Part shown: positions 46,560 to 60,948 of the stretch, piece after piece | Numbering within the stretch: position 1 is the first letter of the stretch | Layout: each line of letters opens with the position of its first letter | Assembly: GCF_019915265.1 (NCBI RefSeq) | Contig: NZ_CP082780.1 | Span: forward strand, 2,914,001 to 2,978,000 | Length of the DNA: 64,000 bases | Direction of reading: 5' to 3' | DNA from: Bacillus aquiflavi | GTDB lineage: Bacteria > Bacillota > Bacilli > Bacillales > Cytobacillaceae | Program-made: the position numbers and the translations under genes | The notes under the pieces: generated by a model | Told to the model about the DNA's origin: nothing | Seen by the model: only the letters and a program-made list of their open reading frames with translations | Databases searched by the model: none

Positions 46560-47027
46560 TTACATCTTTTGTCTTTCGCGAAATGCACGTTCAATATCCC
46601 GCTTCGCTTCTTTTTTCTTTAAATCTTCTCGCTTATCATATTTCTTTTTACCTTTTGCTAAGCCGATTAACACTTTTGCAAAACCATTTTTTAAATAGAT
46701 TTTTAATGGAATAAGCGAATAGCCTTGCTCTTTCGTTTCCCCCATTAGTTTGTGTATCTCTTTTTTATTTAACAGTAATTTCCTTGTTCTTAATGGATCA
46801 TGGTTATAGCGGTTTCCTTGCTCGTACGGACTTATGTGCATGTTATATAAAAATATTTCCCCATTTTGAATTTTAGCAAACGAATCTTTTATATTGACAC
46901 GCCCCGCACGTATCGACTTAATCTCTGTTCCTTGCAGGACAATTCCTGCTTCATATGTTTCTTCGATAAAAAAGTCGTGATGCGCTTTTCTGTTTTGTGC
47001 GACCACTTTTCCAACGCCCTTTGGCAT
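46560..47027 (-). CDS. smpB: SsrA-binding protein SmpB
   Basis: The 155-aa protein has the SmpB pattern: [46 protein letters not shown], then [24 protein letters not shown] and a basic C-terminal helix ([22 protein letters not shown]) that enters the ribosomal mRNA channel. It binds the tRNA-like part of tmRNA. The ATG at 47027 follows GGGGGAAG; a reading from 47051 is not supported. It lies between rnr and ssrA. Confidence 0.96.
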   Translation of the reverse strand: MPKGVGKVVAQNRKAHHDFFIEETYEAGIVLQGTEIKSIRAGRVNIKDSFAKIQNGEIFLYNMHISPYEQGNRYNHDPLRTRKLLLNKKEIHKLMGETKEQGYSLIPLKIYLKNGFAKVLIGLAKGKKKYDKREDLKKKEAKRDIERAFRERQKM

Positions 47028-47156
47028 ATAGCTTCCCCCTTCTTTGTACATCCTATTTTAACAAAATTTATATACTGTCTCAACGTTATTGAAAAAATAA
47101 ACAGCATTGTCTCCTATGTTACTCCCATTCTTCGTAAGATCAACTTCATCTAAAAG

Positions 47157-47194
47157 CATTTTGGCTGACTATTCACATTTAGTCAGCCAAAATG
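47157..47194 (-). terminator. Hairpin between rnr and smpB
   Basis: A perfect 14-bp stem (CATTTTGGCTGACT / AGTCAGCCAAAATG) encloses 10 nt, with GCTTTT next on the minus strand. It lies 10 bp past the rnr stop and may end or attenuate transcription into smpB. Confidence 0.8.
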
Positions 47195-47202
47195 AGCGAT
47201 CA

Positions 47203-49503
47203 TTAACGCCGTTTTTTCTTTTTATCACGTTTTACTTTTGGTGCATTTTCGTAATGCAATTTCTTCTTTCTTTTCTTCTTTGGCCCTTGATTACTTGGTT
47301 GTTTGCGGCTTTCTCTCGTTTTAATAATAAGCGGTTTCTCATTTGTTTCTTTACTTCGTTTCCCTTTCATGCCGACGATTTCAAAATCAATCGAGTATTC
47401 GTCTAAATTGACATCGATCACACGTACAGTAATTTCGTCACCAATTCTAAATACATTTCCTGTCCGTTCACCAATCATTGCATAATGTCGTTCATCGTAA
47501 TGATAGTAATCATCTGTCATATAGCTGACATGAACGAGACCTTCAATTGTATTTGGAAGTTCTACAAACATTCCGAAGTTTGTAACAGAACTAATAATCC
47601 CATCATATTCTTCGCCAATTTTATCCGCCATAAATTCAGCTTTTTTCATCTCATCGGTTTCACGCTCACCATCAACTGCACGACGCTCCATCTTTGAAGA
47701 ATGTTCAGCAATTTCAGGTAAATCAGCTTCCCATCTTGCGCGCATTGCTTCGTCAAGCCTTCCTTCAATTAAATAAGTACGAATCAGACGGTGAACAATT
47801 AAATCAGGATAGCGACGAATTGGCGATGTAAAATGAGTGTAAAATTTCGTCGATAGACCGAAATGACCTAAGCTTTCGGGATCATACTTCGCCTGCTGCA
47901 TTGAGCGGAGTAAAACAGTTGAAACAACCATCTCTTCAGATTTACCACGAACTGCTTCAATGATTTCTTGCAGCGCTCTCGGATGAACAGAATTAGCCGT
48001 TCCTCTTACGATATATCCGAAGTTCGTAATAAACTCAAAAAATCGGCTGAGCTTTTCTTCCTTTGGATCTTCATGAATTCGGTAAATAAATGGAACATCT
48101 AGCCAATGGAAATGCTGGGCAACCGTTTCATTGGCGGCAAGCATAAACTCTTCAATCAGATGTTCTGCAACAGACCTCTCTCTGATGATGACATCGGTCG
48201 GCTTACCTTCATCATCTACGAGGACTTGTGCCTCTTTAAAATCAAAATCAATTGCTCCGCGTTTCATTCGTTTCTTCCGTAATATTTTGGCAAGCTCATC
48301 CATTAATTCAAACATTGGAACTAATGATTCGTAACGAGTGCGAACACTTTCGTCGCGATCGACTAATATTTTATTTACATCGGAATAAGTCATTCTTTCT
48401 GTCGTTTTAATTACACTTTGAAAAATTTCATGCTGTACGACTTCACCTTTTCCATCAATCTCCATCACACACGATAACGTTAAACGATCAGCTTTAGGAT
48501 TTAACGAACATATTCCATTTGATAATCGATGCGGTATCATTGGAATCACTCTATCGACTAAATAAACGCTTGTCCCTCTTTCAAAAGCCTCTTTATCAAT
48601 TGGAGAACCTTCCGTTACATAATAACTGACGTCAGCAATATGGACACCGAGCTTAAAATGACCGTTATCGAGCTTAGTTACCGTTACTGCATCGTCTAAG
48701 TCTTTTGCATCCGCACCATCAATTGTTACGATTACCTCATTGCGAAGATCACGGCGATTAGTTAAATCATTGTCAGTAATTTCGTCTGGTGTCTCCATTG
48801 CTTGTGCTAATACTTCATCTGGAAACTCTAGCGGAAGACCGTGCTTATATATAATTGATAAAATATCAACACCCGGATCATTTTTATGACCTAATATATG
48901 AATAACTTCTCCTTCAGCACTCTTTCTGCTATCTGGATAAGTAGTTAATTTAACAACAACTTTATGTCCTTCAACGGCTCCTTTAGATGCTGATTTTGGA
49001 ATAAAAATATCGTTGACAAGCTTTTTGTCGTCGGGAATAACAAAGCCAAAATGTGTACTTTCAACATACGTTCCAACAATTTCTTGGACACCTCGTTCGA
49101 TAATTCGGATAACCGTTCCTTCTCTTCGCTGACCTGAGCTTGTTGTCGCTACTCGTACAAGGACTGTATCACCGTGCATCGCATTATTCATTTCACCTGG
49201 CGGAATAAAAATATCATCCATTCTTGCTTCATCAGGAATAACAAAGGCAAAGCCTTTAGGATGCCCAGTTAACTTACCACGAACTAGATTCATTTTTTCG
49301 GGTAAGCCGTACCGATTACTTCGTGTGCGGACAACAAATCCATCCTCTTCCATTTTGACTAACGCTTTAACGAAATCTTTAAACTCCGCAGAGTCTTCAA
49401 TCATTAATGCTTCTTCTAGTTCTTGAACAGTTAGCGGTTTATACGCTTCATCTTTCATATATTGTAAAAGCCGTTCAATATGCTTTTCGATATTGTCGTT
49501 CAC
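47203..49503 (-). CDS. rnr: Ribonuclease R
   Basis: The 766-aa exoribonuclease has an N-terminal winged-helix region ([38 protein letters not shown]), two cold-shock domains ([13 protein letters not shown] and [14 protein letters not shown]), the RNB catalytic domain with [15 protein letters not shown] (the acidic metal site) and an S1 domain near 630-710 ([25 protein letters not shown]), then a very basic tail. It degrades structured RNA and works with tmRNA-SmpB on faulty messages. The GTG at 49503 is 6 nt after AAAGGAGGG, so the longer reading to 49527 is rejected. Confidence 0.95.
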   Translation of the reverse strand: MNDNIEKHIERLLQYMKDEAYKPLTVQELEEALMIEDSAEFKDFVKALVKMEEDGFVVRTRSNRYGLPEKMNLVRGKLTGHPKGFAFVIPDEARMDDIFIPPGEMNNAMHGDTVLVRVATTSSGQRREGTVIRIIERGVQEIVGTYVESTHFGFVIPDDKKLVNDIFIPKSASKGAVEGHKVVVKLTTYPDSRKSAEGEVIHILGHKNDPGVDILSIIYKHGLPLEFPDEVLAQAMETPDEITDNDLTNRRDLRNEVIVTIDGADAKDLDDAVTVTKLDNGHFKLGVHIADVSYYVTEGSPIDKEAFERGTSVYLVDRVIPMIPHRLSNGICSLNPKADRLTLSCVMEIDGKGEVVQHEIFQSVIKTTERMTYSDVNKILVDRDESVRTRYESLVPMFELMDELAKILRKKRMKRGAIDFDFKEAQVLVDDEGKPTDVIIRERSVAEHLIEEFMLAANETVAQHFHWLDVPFIYRIHEDPKEEKLSRFFEFITNFGYIVRGTANSVHPRALQEIIEAVRGKSEEMVVSTVLLRSMQQAKYDPESLGHFGLSTKFYTHFTSPIRRYPDLIVHRLIRTYLIEGRLDEAMRARWEADLPEIAEHSSKMERRAVDGERETDEMKKAEFMADKIGEEYDGIISSVTNFGMFVELPNTIEGLVHVSYMTDDYYHYDERHYAMIGERTGNVFRIGDEITVRVIDVNLDEYSIDFEIVGMKGKRSKETNEKPLIIKTRESRKQPSNQGPKKKRKKKLHYENAPKVKRDKKKKRR

Positions 49504-49530
49504 ATGAATCCCTCCTTTTTGATTCATCTT

Positions 49531-50277
49531 TTATTCTTTCCAATTTAATTTTTCTAAAAAGCGAAACACATCTTTATGTAATTGATCCCGTTCTTTATCT
49601 AGTGTAATCACATGACCTGATTCTTCATACCATTTAATTTCTTTGACATCTGATTGTACCTCATGATAAATAATATTGGCACTATTAGGATTAATTATAT
49701 GATCATGGCGAGCTTGGACAACAAAAGTAGGCGCATAAACTAACTCAACATGATTTCTAACATCTGATATTAACTCCTGCAAGGCTTTTAATGTTGTCAT
49801 TGGTCTTTTTTGAAACTCTAGCATTTCTCGTTCAATTTGTTCCGCGCTTTTTCCCTCACTTTGTTTGTATTTCCTTGCATAGTAAAGAATCCCTTCATAC
49901 ATCGTTTGTTCGCTTTTTATATACATTGGGGCACACATTGGAATAATACCCTTTACTGGAACAGTGTAACCTAACTTCAAAGAAAATACGCCGCCTAAAG
50001 ATAAACCGACAACTGCAATTTCATCATATCCATTATTTTTTAAAAATTCATATCCGTTTAAAACATCATTCCACCAATCTTTAGGTTCTGTATGTACAAG
50101 CTCTTCAGGTGGTACACCATGCCCTTTATAAAGAGGAGCATGGCATGTGTATCCTTTTTTCTCTAAATAACGAGCCAGCATGCGAATATCAGCAGTATTA
50201 CCTGTAAATCCATGCAAAAGGAGCACCGCTCTCGTTCCACTTTTAAAGGTAAATGGCTTAGGGGGCACTAATCTCAT
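49531..50277 (-). CDS. Carboxylesterase (Est30/YvaK-like)
   Basis: The 248-aa alpha/beta-hydrolase has an HGFTG oxyanion segment at residues 22-26, the nucleophile elbow GLSLGG near 92-97, an acid in [13 protein letters not shown] and a histidine in [15 protein letters not shown]. These match the Est30/YvaK carboxylesterases of Bacillus and Geobacillus, which cleave short-chain esters. The ATG at 50277 follows AAGGAG. It lies in the conserved secG-est-rnr-smpB order and is 27 bp before rnr, so it is probably co-transcribed. Confidence 0.9.
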   Translation of the reverse strand: MRLVPPKPFTFKSGTRAVLLLHGFTGNTADIRMLARYLEKKGYTCHAPLYKGHGVPPEELVHTEPKDWWNDVLNGYEFLKNNGYDEIAVVGLSLGGVFSLKLGYTVPVKGIIPMCAPMYIKSEQTMYEGILYYARKYKQSEGKSAEQIEREMLEFQKRPMTTLKALQELISDVRNHVELVYAPTFVVQARHDHIINPNSANIIYHEVQSDVKEIKWYEESGHVITLDKERDQLHKDVFRFLEKLNWKE

Positions 50278-50410
50278 GAATAAAAACTCCTTTTTTTTAA
50301 AAAAGCAATAGTTAAAGTATATCCTCTATTAGTTTTAACAAACTAAAGAAGCACATTCCAGAAAAATGAATGATAAATTATTTAATTATTACGTTAACCG
50401 CTGTAAAATG

Positions 50411-50438
50411 AAAAAACCTGACCTTGATTTAGGTCAGG
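50411..50438 (-). terminator. Terminator downstream of secG
   Basis: CCTGACCT and AGGTCAGG form a perfect 8-bp stem around 6 nt, followed on the minus strand by TTTTTT. Confidence 0.85.
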
Positions 50439-50613
50439 ACAGACTGTTGACAAACGCTCAAATTCATCGTTGCTTGCACTACGTTGTAAGCTCGTGAACA
50501 ACTATTCTATTCACTTCCGCTTATAATATACCTTTACTTGACAAGCGTTTTAGTAGTTTTTCGGGCATTTGCTTCAAATATTGACTTTGTTTCCAGTTTA
50601 AACTGATCTTAAT

Positions 50614-50856
50614 TTAAGTTAGAAGATTTTTGAAATAAGTAACTGCAATCGTTAATATGAAAAATAATACCGATAAAACAATTGTAATACGATGGAGCAC
50701 TAAGTCTAAACCACGCGCTTTTTGTTTTCCGAATAGTTGTTCTGCTCCTCCAGAAATTGCACCTGAAAGGCCAGCATTTTTTCCTGATTGAAGAAGTACG
50801 ACAATAATAAGACTAATACTTACAATAACTAATAAGACGACTAAAAATGTGTACAA
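50614..50856 (-). CDS. secG: Preprotein translocase subunit SecG
   Basis: The 80-aa protein has two membrane spans ([16 protein letters not shown] and [19 protein letters not shown]) joined by the SecG loop [24 protein letters not shown]. The TTG at 50856 is 7 nt after AGGAGGTG and aligns with the start of B. subtilis SecG; a GTG at 50865 overlaps the ribosome site itself. SecG associates with SecYE at the membrane and aids SecA cycling. It is separated from eno by a terminator. Confidence 0.93.
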   Translation of the reverse strand: MYTFLVVLLVIVSISLIIVVLLQSGKNAGLSGAISGGAEQLFGKQKARGLDLVLHRITIVLSVLFFILTIAVTYFKNLLT

Positions 50857-50991
50857 AAAGCCCACCTCCTAAAAAAACGAGCATATCACAATATTTTTAC
50901 TCTAGCATATTTTTTTCCATTAAACAATAGTTTCTTTTTTTAATATGAATAAGCCGAGCCGTTTTAAAGTGGAGCATAAAGTGAAATAAAA

Positions 50992-51015
50992 CGCACCGGA
51001 TTTTAAGCCGATGCG
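50992..51015 (-). terminator. Terminator after eno
   Basis: CGCACCGG and CCGATGCG pair with one G-U around 8 nt, followed by TTTTATTTC on the minus strand. It ends the glycolytic operon. Confidence 0.75.
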
Positions 51016-51026
51016 CATTTTTTAGA

Positions 51027-54644
<3,618 letters not shown>

Positions 54645-54653
54645 TCATGCTTT

Positions 54654-55838
54654 TTAGTGATCATCTAATGCGACAATACCTGGTAATGGCTTTCCTTCCA
54701 TAAATTCAAGCGAAGCCCCGCCGCCAGTTGATATATGACTCATTTTATTTGCTAATTCAAACTTTTCGACCGCAGCTGCTGAGTCACCGCCACCTATAAT
54801 GGAGTATACACCATCAGAAAAAGCTAATGCTTCTGCAACAGCCTTTGTTCCACCGGAAAATTTTTCATATTCAAATACACCCATTGGACCATTCCAAATA
54901 ACTAGCTTTGATTTTCCGATAATATCTTTATATAACTCACTTGTTTTTGAACCGATATCAAGCGCTTGCCAATCAGCTGGAATTTCCTCAATAGAAACTT
55001 CTTTAGCATTAGCATCAGGAGAAAACGAATCTGCGACGATCGCATCAATTGGCATATGTAATTGAACTCCTTTTTCCTTTGCCTTTTTGATAAAAGACTT
55101 AGCTAAATCGAGTTTATCCGCTTCCAATAACGATTTGCCTATTTCGTGACCATTCGCTTTCACAAACGTATAGGCTAAACCGCCGCCAATAATTAAATGA
55201 TCAACTTTTTCAAGTAAATTGTCGATAACGCCAATCTTATCTTTCACCTTAGCTCCACCGATAATTGCTGTGAATGGACGTTCTGGATTGGAAAGTGCTT
55301 TTCCTAATACATCGATTTCTTTCTTCATTAAAAAGCCTGCAACGCTAGGTAAATAGTGAGCAATTCCTTCTGTAGATGCATGAGCACGATGAGCAGTTCC
55401 AAATGCATCGTTAATATAAAGATCTGCTAATTCAGCAAATGCACGTGCTAGTTCAGGATCGTTTTTCTCTTCACCAGCATAAAAACGAACATTTTCTAAT
55501 AGAAGAACTTCACCGTTATCCATATTGTCAATGTGTTCTTTTACTGTGCTTCCATACGCTTCGTCGACCTTTTTTACTTCTTTTCCAAGAAGCTCTGATA
55601 ACCGAGCTGCTACAGGAGTTAAGCGCATCTCCTCGACTACTTTTCCTTTAGGACGCCCTAAATGACTTGCAAGCAGCACTTTCGCTCCTTCTTTTATTAA
55701 ATATTGAATCGTTGGAAGCGCTGCCCTAATTCGTGTATCGTCAGCAACCCGCCCCTCTTGCATAGGTACGTTAAAGTCAACACGACAAAAAACACGTTTA
55801 CCTTTTACATCAACATCTGTTAACTTTTTTTTGTTCAT
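54654..55838 (-). CDS. pgk: Phosphoglycerate kinase
   Basis: The 394-aa protein has [24 protein letters not shown] at the N-terminal substrate site, [23 protein letters not shown] and at the C-terminus [15 protein letters not shown] and [18 protein letters not shown], the nucleotide side. It makes ATP from 1,3-bisphosphoglycerate. AAGGGGGTCC precedes the ATG. It follows gapA after a 207-bp gap that contains paired segments on the minus strand (for example GCCCG/CGGG), possibly an RNA-processing or attenuation region. Confidence 0.97.
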   Translation of the reverse strand: MNKKKLTDVDVKGKRVFCRVDFNVPMQEGRVADDTRIRAALPTIQYLIKEGAKVLLASHLGRPKGKVVEEMRLTPVAARLSELLGKEVKKVDEAYGSTVKEHIDNMDNGEVLLLENVRFYAGEEKNDPELARAFAELADLYINDAFGTAHRAHASTEGIAHYLPSVAGFLMKKEIDVLGKALSNPERPFTAIIGGAKVKDKIGVIDNLLEKVDHLIIGGGLAYTFVKANGHEIGKSLLEADKLDLAKSFIKKAKEKGVQLHMPIDAIVADSFSPDANAKEVSIEEIPADWQALDIGSKTSELYKDIIGKSKLVIWNGPMGVFEYEKFSGGTKAVAEALAFSDGVYSIIGGGDSAAAVEKFELANKMSHISTGGGASLEFMEGKPLPGIVALDDH

Positions 55839-56045
55839 CGATAAAGGACCCCCTTAATACGTTCAATCATTTTGATTTTAACAAAAAGAAAGGAGAGAGG
55901 GACATTTTCTACCCCGCTCCCCTTTTCTCCCGTTTTACGGGCGATAAGATTGCCATTAATCTTTATCCCTTTTCATTATAGACGTTCATCATTTTAAAAC
56001 CAATTAATTCTCATAAAAATTTTTCATTTTGTTAAAATCATTTCA

Positions 56046-57053
56046 TCATAACCCTTTTTTGGCAATATATTCGATTAAATCAACAACGCGATATGAATAG
56101 CCCGTCTCATTATCATACCAAGAAATGACTTTTACCATATTATTTTCAATGAGCATTGTTGACAGACCATCAATTGTTGAAGAAGCGGTACATCCGTTAT
56201 AGTCCCGAGAAACAAGCGGTTCTTCACTATATGCGAGAATTCCTTTTAACTCACCTTCAGAAGCGGCTTTAAATTGTTGATTTACTTCTTCAACCGTAAC
56301 ATTTTTTTCTAACTCTACTACAAGATCAACGACCGATACATTTGGAGTCGGAACACGCATCGCCATTCCATTTAACTTACCTTTTAATTCCGGTAAAACG
56401 AGTGCAACAGCTTTTGCTGCACCTGTCGTTGTTGGAATAATAGATTCTGCAGCAGCTCGGGCACGACGATAATCTTTATGTGGTAAATCTAATATTTGTT
56501 GATCATTCGTATAAGCATGAACAGTTGTCATCATGCCGCGTTTAATCCCAAATTTCTCATGCAATACTTTGGCAAACGGTGCTAGACAATTTGTTGTACA
56601 TGAAGCGTTAGAAATGACATCGTGTTCATCTGGATTGTACTGATCCTCATTCACACCCATAACAATCGTAATATCTTCTTCTTTACCTGGTGCTGAAATA
56701 ATGATTTTTTTTGCTCCTGCCTCCAAATGCTTTGCTGCATCTGCTCTTTTTGTAAAACGTCCTGTTGATTCAACAACAATATCTACACCTAGCTTATCCC
56801 AAGGGAGATTTGCTGGTTCACGCTCTGCTATTACTTTTACCCTTTGTTTACCGACTACTAAATACTCGCCATCAACAGCAATCTGTTCTTGTAACGTCCC
56901 ATGAACAGAATCATATTTTAACAGATGAGCAAGCATTTTAGCATCTGTTAAGTCATTCACTGCAACAATTTCAATATTTTCATTTTGAAGTGCTGCTCGA
57001 AAAACAATCCGTCCAATTCTGCCAAATCCATTAATCCCAACTTTAATTGTCAT
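56046..57053 (-). CDS. gapA: Glyceraldehyde-3-phosphate dehydrogenase, glycolytic
   Basis: The 335-aa protein starts [17 protein letters not shown] (NAD site) and has the catalytic [16 protein letters not shown] near residue 150, [39 protein letters not shown], and a late [17 protein letters not shown]. Its place directly behind cggR and before pgk makes it the glycolytic GapA rather than gluconeogenic GapB. GGAGGAAATAATC precedes the ATG. Transcription is probably repressed by CggR at the operator upstream. Confidence 0.97.
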   Translation of the reverse strand: MTIKVGINGFGRIGRIVFRAALQNENIEIVAVNDLTDAKMLAHLLKYDSVHGTLQEQIAVDGEYLVVGKQRVKVIAEREPANLPWDKLGVDIVVESTGRFTKRADAAKHLEAGAKKIIISAPGKEEDITIVMGVNEDQYNPDEHDVISNASCTTNCLAPFAKVLHEKFGIKRGMMTTVHAYTNDQQILDLPHKDYRRARAAAESIIPTTTGAAKAVALVLPELKGKLNGMAMRVPTPNVSVVDLVVELEKNVTVEEVNQQFKAASEGELKGILAYSEEPLVSRDYNGCTASSTIDGLSTMLIENNMVKVISWYDNETGYSYRVVDLIEYIAKKGL

Positions 57054-57087
57054 GATTATTTCCTCCTTCGAATAGTTCTTATATTTT

Positions 57088-58119
57088 TTAAGGGGATTCT
57101 CCCTCTATTAATGCATTTGCAGCTCCTTCGTCTGTAATTAGAATCGTTGAAGGAGGCGCTTGGTTCATATAAGCTCGAATTGCATTTCCTTTCGTTGCTC
57201 CACCGGCAACAGCAATGATATTTCTAACATTTTTTAAATCATCAAGTTGAAGTCCAATTGTTTGTACTTTATGGACGATTTTCCCGTCTTTATCAAAATA
57301 ATAGCCAAAAGCTTCTCCAGCCGCTTTTCCTGCAATGATTGTTTTCATATCTTCTTCAACAGTATTTCGTCTTTTTGCCATCACCATAGCGTCCCCGATC
57401 CCATGTAAAACCATGCCCGCCGATTTGATCAAAGTAAGTACATCATGAATTTGCGGTTCTTTCATAATTGATTGATACATTTCCTTACTCACTTGGTCTG
57501 GTACGTATAAAACACGATGTCTTGCTCCAGTTACCTCTGCCATTTTTGCACAAATTGTATTTGCTTGATTTTTGACATCTTCTCCAATTCCACCACGGGC
57601 AGGTACAAAAAGAACATTTTTTTCATAAAAATCACGTGTTAACTTTTCTGCAACTGCTGCCATTGTTGAACCGCCTGTAACAGCAATAATGTCATTATGA
57701 CAAAGACGTTCCCGGATAATGTTTGCACATGTACGACCCAGTTCACTTTTAACCCATGGGGACTCATCGCTATTTCCCGAAACAACGATCACTTCTTTAA
57801 CATTCATTTGTTTTTTTAACTTTGCTTCCATCACATCAATACCTGTTACTTCTCTCATTATGCTTGCTAATTTTTGTAATATTTCTTTTCCTTCATTTGT
57901 TAAGCTCATCCCAACAGGTGATACAGACAAAAGATTTTGTTCTTTTAGAAACTCTACCTCGCTTCGAAGAATACGTTCGGTTAATCCAAGACTTGCCGCT
58001 AAACTTCTTCGTCCAACTGGTTCCATCAAGCTCAAATATTGAAGGATATGATACCTTTTTCGCATAACTATTAAGAGGTCAGGCAATAATCTTTTTTGAA
58101 TGTTGATTAGGGATTCCAT
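57088..58119 (-). CDS. cggR: Central glycolytic genes regulator
   Basis: The 343-aa protein has an N-terminal helix-turn-helix ([33 protein letters not shown], about 28-60) and a C-terminal SorC-type sugar-binding domain with [52 protein letters not shown] and [14 protein letters not shown]. CggR of Bacillus represses the gapA operon and is released by fructose 1,6-bisphosphate. The ATG at 58119 has GGAGAGG 5 nt away, so longer readings are rejected. The operator 20 bp upstream supports the call. Confidence 0.95.
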   Translation of the reverse strand: MESLINIQKRLLPDLLIVMRKRYHILQYLSLMEPVGRRSLAASLGLTERILRSEVEFLKEQNLLSVSPVGMSLTNEGKEILQKLASIMREVTGIDVMEAKLKKQMNVKEVIVVSGNSDESPWVKSELGRTCANIIRERLCHNDIIAVTGGSTMAAVAEKLTRDFYEKNVLFVPARGGIGEDVKNQANTICAKMAEVTGARHRVLYVPDQVSKEMYQSIMKEPQIHDVLTLIKSAGMVLHGIGDAMVMAKRRNTVEEDMKTIIAGKAAGEAFGYYFDKDGKIVHKVQTIGLQLDDLKNVRNIIAVAGGATKGNAIRAYMNQAPPSTILITDEGAANALIEGESP

Positions 58120-58138
58120 TAAGACCTCTCCTCTACGG

Positions 58139-58174
58139 GTCATTTTTTGTCCCCCATAGACAAAATAAGTCCCA
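58139..58174 (-). promoter_or_regulatory. CggR operator
   Basis: On the minus strand two direct half-sites occur: GGGAC-N6-TGTC, then 4 bp, then GGGAC-N6-TGAC. This matches the known CggR operator layout of two direct repeats. It lies just upstream of the cggR ribosome-binding site, where a bound repressor would block elongation. Farther upstream, CCTGTT/AACAGG with a T9 run (58182-58221) may end the sigL transcript. Confidence 0.88.
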
Positions 58175-58241
58175 TATGTGGAAAAAAAAATGACCCCTGT
58201 TCTTATTATTATTTTAACAGGAATCATTTTCTAATTCACCC

Positions 58242-58496
58242 TTATTGGTTATGTTGATTTAAATAGTTTAAAATTGTAAACTGATCAATTTTACCGTACT
58301 GAACTTCCCGTCCGTTTATTTCAATGACTGGAATCTTTAGACCATATTTTTCTGTTAAATGATCACTGTCCGCAATATTTATTTCTTCTATTGTAAATGA
58401 AGTTTCCTTTTGCAGCTCGGTAAGTACCGTTTTCGCCTCAACACATAACGGACATTGAACCCGCGTATAAAATGTGATAGTAGCAGTCATGTTCAT
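58242..58496 (-). CDS. Glutaredoxin-family protein
   Basis: The 84-aa protein has a glutaredoxin-like fold: ITFYTRVQCPLCVEAKTVL with a CPLC redox pair at the N-terminus, and IPVIEINGREVQYGKID as the cis-proline region. The family (DUF836-like, cysteines as C-x-x-C) reduces disulfides of unknown targets. GGGGAATG precedes the start. It lies 24 bp after sigL and converges on no gene, so it is likely the second gene of the sigL transcript. Confidence 0.85.
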   Translation of the reverse strand: MNMTATITFYTRVQCPLCVEAKTVLTELQKETSFTIEEINIADSDHLTEKYGLKIPVIEINGREVQYGKIDQFTILNYLNQHNQ

Positions 58497-58520
58497 TCCC
58501 CTTTTGCTTTAAAAATAACG

Positions 58521-59855
58521 TTATTCATATCTTTTCCGTTTTGAGGATGAAGGAATTCCAAGTTGTTCACGGTATTTTGCGATTGTTCGTCTTGAAACAA
58601 CCATTCTTTCCTGTTCCTTTAAAATGTCAGCAATCCGCTGATCAGATAACGGTTTTCGTTTATCTTCTTGTTCGATGATGAAGGAAATTTTATTTTTCAC
58701 TTCGGCTGAGGACGTATTTTCATTTAAAGTTGTTTTAATCGTACTTGTAAAAAACGATTTAAGCTCAAATGTGCCGAACGGTGTTTGAGCATATTTCTCC
58801 CTTACCGCACGACTGACAGTTGATTCATGAATATCAAGCTCCTCAGATATTTCTTTCATCGTCATCGGTTTTAACTTTCCTTGACCATTCTGAAAAAATT
58901 CAGACTGTTTTTCAACAATTTTCATTACTACTTTTATTAATGTTTCATTTCGCTGTTGGATACTTTTTAAAATCCATTGATAATCTTGCGACTTTTCTTG
59001 AAGAAAGCGGTTTACTTGATGATCCTGTCTAGCTGAGAATTGTTGATAATAATCATGATTAAAGGAAATTTTAGGGATAGCTTCATCAAATACTTTTACT
59101 AGAAAATCAGCGCCATCCCAATCAATAATCACTTCAGGAATAATATATGCCGCTTTTTCATGATGAAAAATCGCTCCCGGCTTAGGATTTAATGTTTGCA
59201 CAAAGTCAAACACATTTTGGATGTCGATTAAACTTACTTGAAGCTCTTTCGCAAGCACTTTCCACCTTTTTTCAGCAAATGGAATAAAATAGTCAGAAAT
59301 AATTTGTTCAGCTAATTTATTTGCCTCTTTAGATCTTTTTATTTGTAACAGTAAACACTCTTGCAAACTTCGCGCTCCTATTCCAGCCGGCTCTAGCTGC
59401 TGCAGCAGTTTGATAGTATCTTCAACCATTTCAATCGGAACAGAAGCTCTATTCGATATTTCACCTTCGGTTGCCCGCAAGTAACCGTTTTCATCTAAGT
59501 TCTGAATTAACTGGATCATTATTTTTCTATGATAAAGATCGATAGAGGTTAAATGTAACTGGGATAGTAAATGTTCACTAAGTGTTACAGACTTCTCCCC
59601 AGCAATTTGTTCAATCCAATTCGTTTCGTCTTTTCTTGCCTTTTTATTTTTCTTGCGAACAATATCATAACGAGGGTCCATTGTTTTAACATTACTAGCA
59701 TTAAGTTCAATAAGGGGATTTTCGAGTGCTTTATTTTCCAAAAAAGCCGTCAGCTCTTGAGACGAATACTGTAAAAGGGCGATCGCTTGTGTAAGTTCTT
59801 GTGTCATTGCTAGCTTTAATGTTTGTTGTTGCCATAAACCAACTTTTAAATTCAT
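58521..59855 (-). CDS. sigL: RNA polymerase sigma-54 factor
   Basis: The 444-aa protein has the three RpoN regions: a Gln/Leu-rich activator-interacting N-terminus (LWQQQTLKLAMTQELTQAIALLQYSSQEL), a core-binding domain, and a C-terminal DNA-binding part with a helix-turn-helix (MTMKEISEELDIHESTVSRAVREKYAQTPFG) and an RpoN box (SRRTIAKYREQLGI). The ATG at 59855 follows GGGGGGAAG. Sigma-54 needs activators such as AcoR, and the acoABC promoter at 21.1 kb is a target. It is divergent from nothing and followed by the glutaredoxin gene. Confidence 0.96.
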   Translation of the reverse strand: MNLKVGLWQQQTLKLAMTQELTQAIALLQYSSQELTAFLENKALENPLIELNASNVKTMDPRYDIVRKKNKKARKDETNWIEQIAGEKSVTLSEHLLSQLHLTSIDLYHRKIMIQLIQNLDENGYLRATEGEISNRASVPIEMVEDTIKLLQQLEPAGIGARSLQECLLLQIKRSKEANKLAEQIISDYFIPFAEKRWKVLAKELQVSLIDIQNVFDFVQTLNPKPGAIFHHEKAAYIIPEVIIDWDGADFLVKVFDEAIPKISFNHDYYQQFSARQDHQVNRFLQEKSQDYQWILKSIQQRNETLIKVVMKIVEKQSEFFQNGQGKLKPMTMKEISEELDIHESTVSRAVREKYAQTPFGTFELKSFFTSTIKTTLNENTSSAEVKNKISFIIEQEDKRKPLSDQRIADILKEQERMVVSRRTIAKYREQLGIPSSSKRKRYE

Positions 59856-60044
59856 TCGTTCTTCCCCCCCTAACCTCATTTTACAACAAGCGTCTGAAAT
59901 GTTGAATGGTAAGTTGTCGAAATTTAGAAAGAACGAAGTAAAAAGGAGATGGTATATAACTCTGTTGATTTATGAACTTATTTCCCTTCTAACAATGAAA
60001 TCTTAAACAAATGAGCAAAATAATCGTTAATATCGTTCATGTAA

Positions 60045-60590
60045 TTAATGTTCTCTATAGTCTCTTCTAATTTGTTTAATAAAAAAATCAAAATTCCTTT
60101 TAAAGTAATAATGGTTTATAAGTGTTACAACGGTAACTAGTAAACTGACAGCTAATAACATGAGTCCCTTCAGTGAAAATGAATAAAAATTCATAAGTAA
60201 TAGAAGTGTGAAACTCGATAAAACTCCACTAGTAGATAAAGCTCTAAGTGCATGAACTTGTCCTAAGCGGTAACTATATATTCTACGGATATCTTTGCCA
60301 ACTTTATGATTCATAATAATCTTGTCTAGATTATATTCTTTTTTAAAATACACCCGCCAATTTGTCCAAATGATGAAACCGAATAACATACTCATTTGAT
60401 GGATTATATGACCGACTATAATACCTAATCCAGTTAATACTGCGGTTAATCCAACTATTGAAACATCAAAAGCAGCTAAGTATTGAAATAACCTTTCTTG
60501 ATCATTGATTAGAAAAAACAAAAAAACAAAAGATATATAAACCCATCCTGGAATTCCCCATCTAATTAAATGCTTTGCTTCAAAATTCAT
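60045..60590 (-). CDS. Integral membrane protein of unknown function
   Basis: The 181-aa protein has four clear hydrophobic segments (VYISFVFLFFLI, IVGLTAVLTGLGIIVGHII, GVLSSFTLLLLMNFYS, GLMLLAVSLLVTVVTLI) and a basic cytoplasmic loop (WRVYFKKEYNLDKIIMNHKVGKDIRRIY). It has no recognised domain. The ATG at 60590 is 6 nt after GGAGG. It stands alone between sigL and the IS element; nothing recognisable lies in 60591-60948. Confidence 0.6.
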   Translation of the reverse strand: MNFEAKHLIRWGIPGWVYISFVFLFFLINDQERLFQYLAAFDVSIVGLTAVLTGLGIIVGHIIHQMSMLFGFIIWTNWRVYFKKEYNLDKIIMNHKVGKDIRRIYSYRLGQVHALRALSTSGVLSSFTLLLLMNFYSFSLKGLMLLAVSLLVTVVTLINHYYFKRNFDFFIKQIRRDYREH

Positions 60591-60948
60591 CTTCATCCTC
60601 CTTCATAACTCATCATTTCGCTAAAAATGTATTTTTAACCTTTTTATCAGCTATTTTTATGTAATAAACGTTCTAATACAATCATAACTGAGTTTGTCGT
60701 TCTCAGTCTTGCTAAAATGTAAATAATTTAGATAAAAGAGCTTTGTAAAGGAAAAGATGTCCTTTGAGAAGAAAACAACATTCAATAAATAAGCGCATAG
60801 TTAAAAGAGAAATAAATTAAATAAAAAATTCTCCAAGTAGAGTGTTACGCATATCTCATCATGTTCTCGTTATTTTACTAATTGCTTTTGGGTTAGAGGA
60901 ATAACATTCGCAAAAGACTTAATCAAGGCTTTTCATTACAACGAAAAT

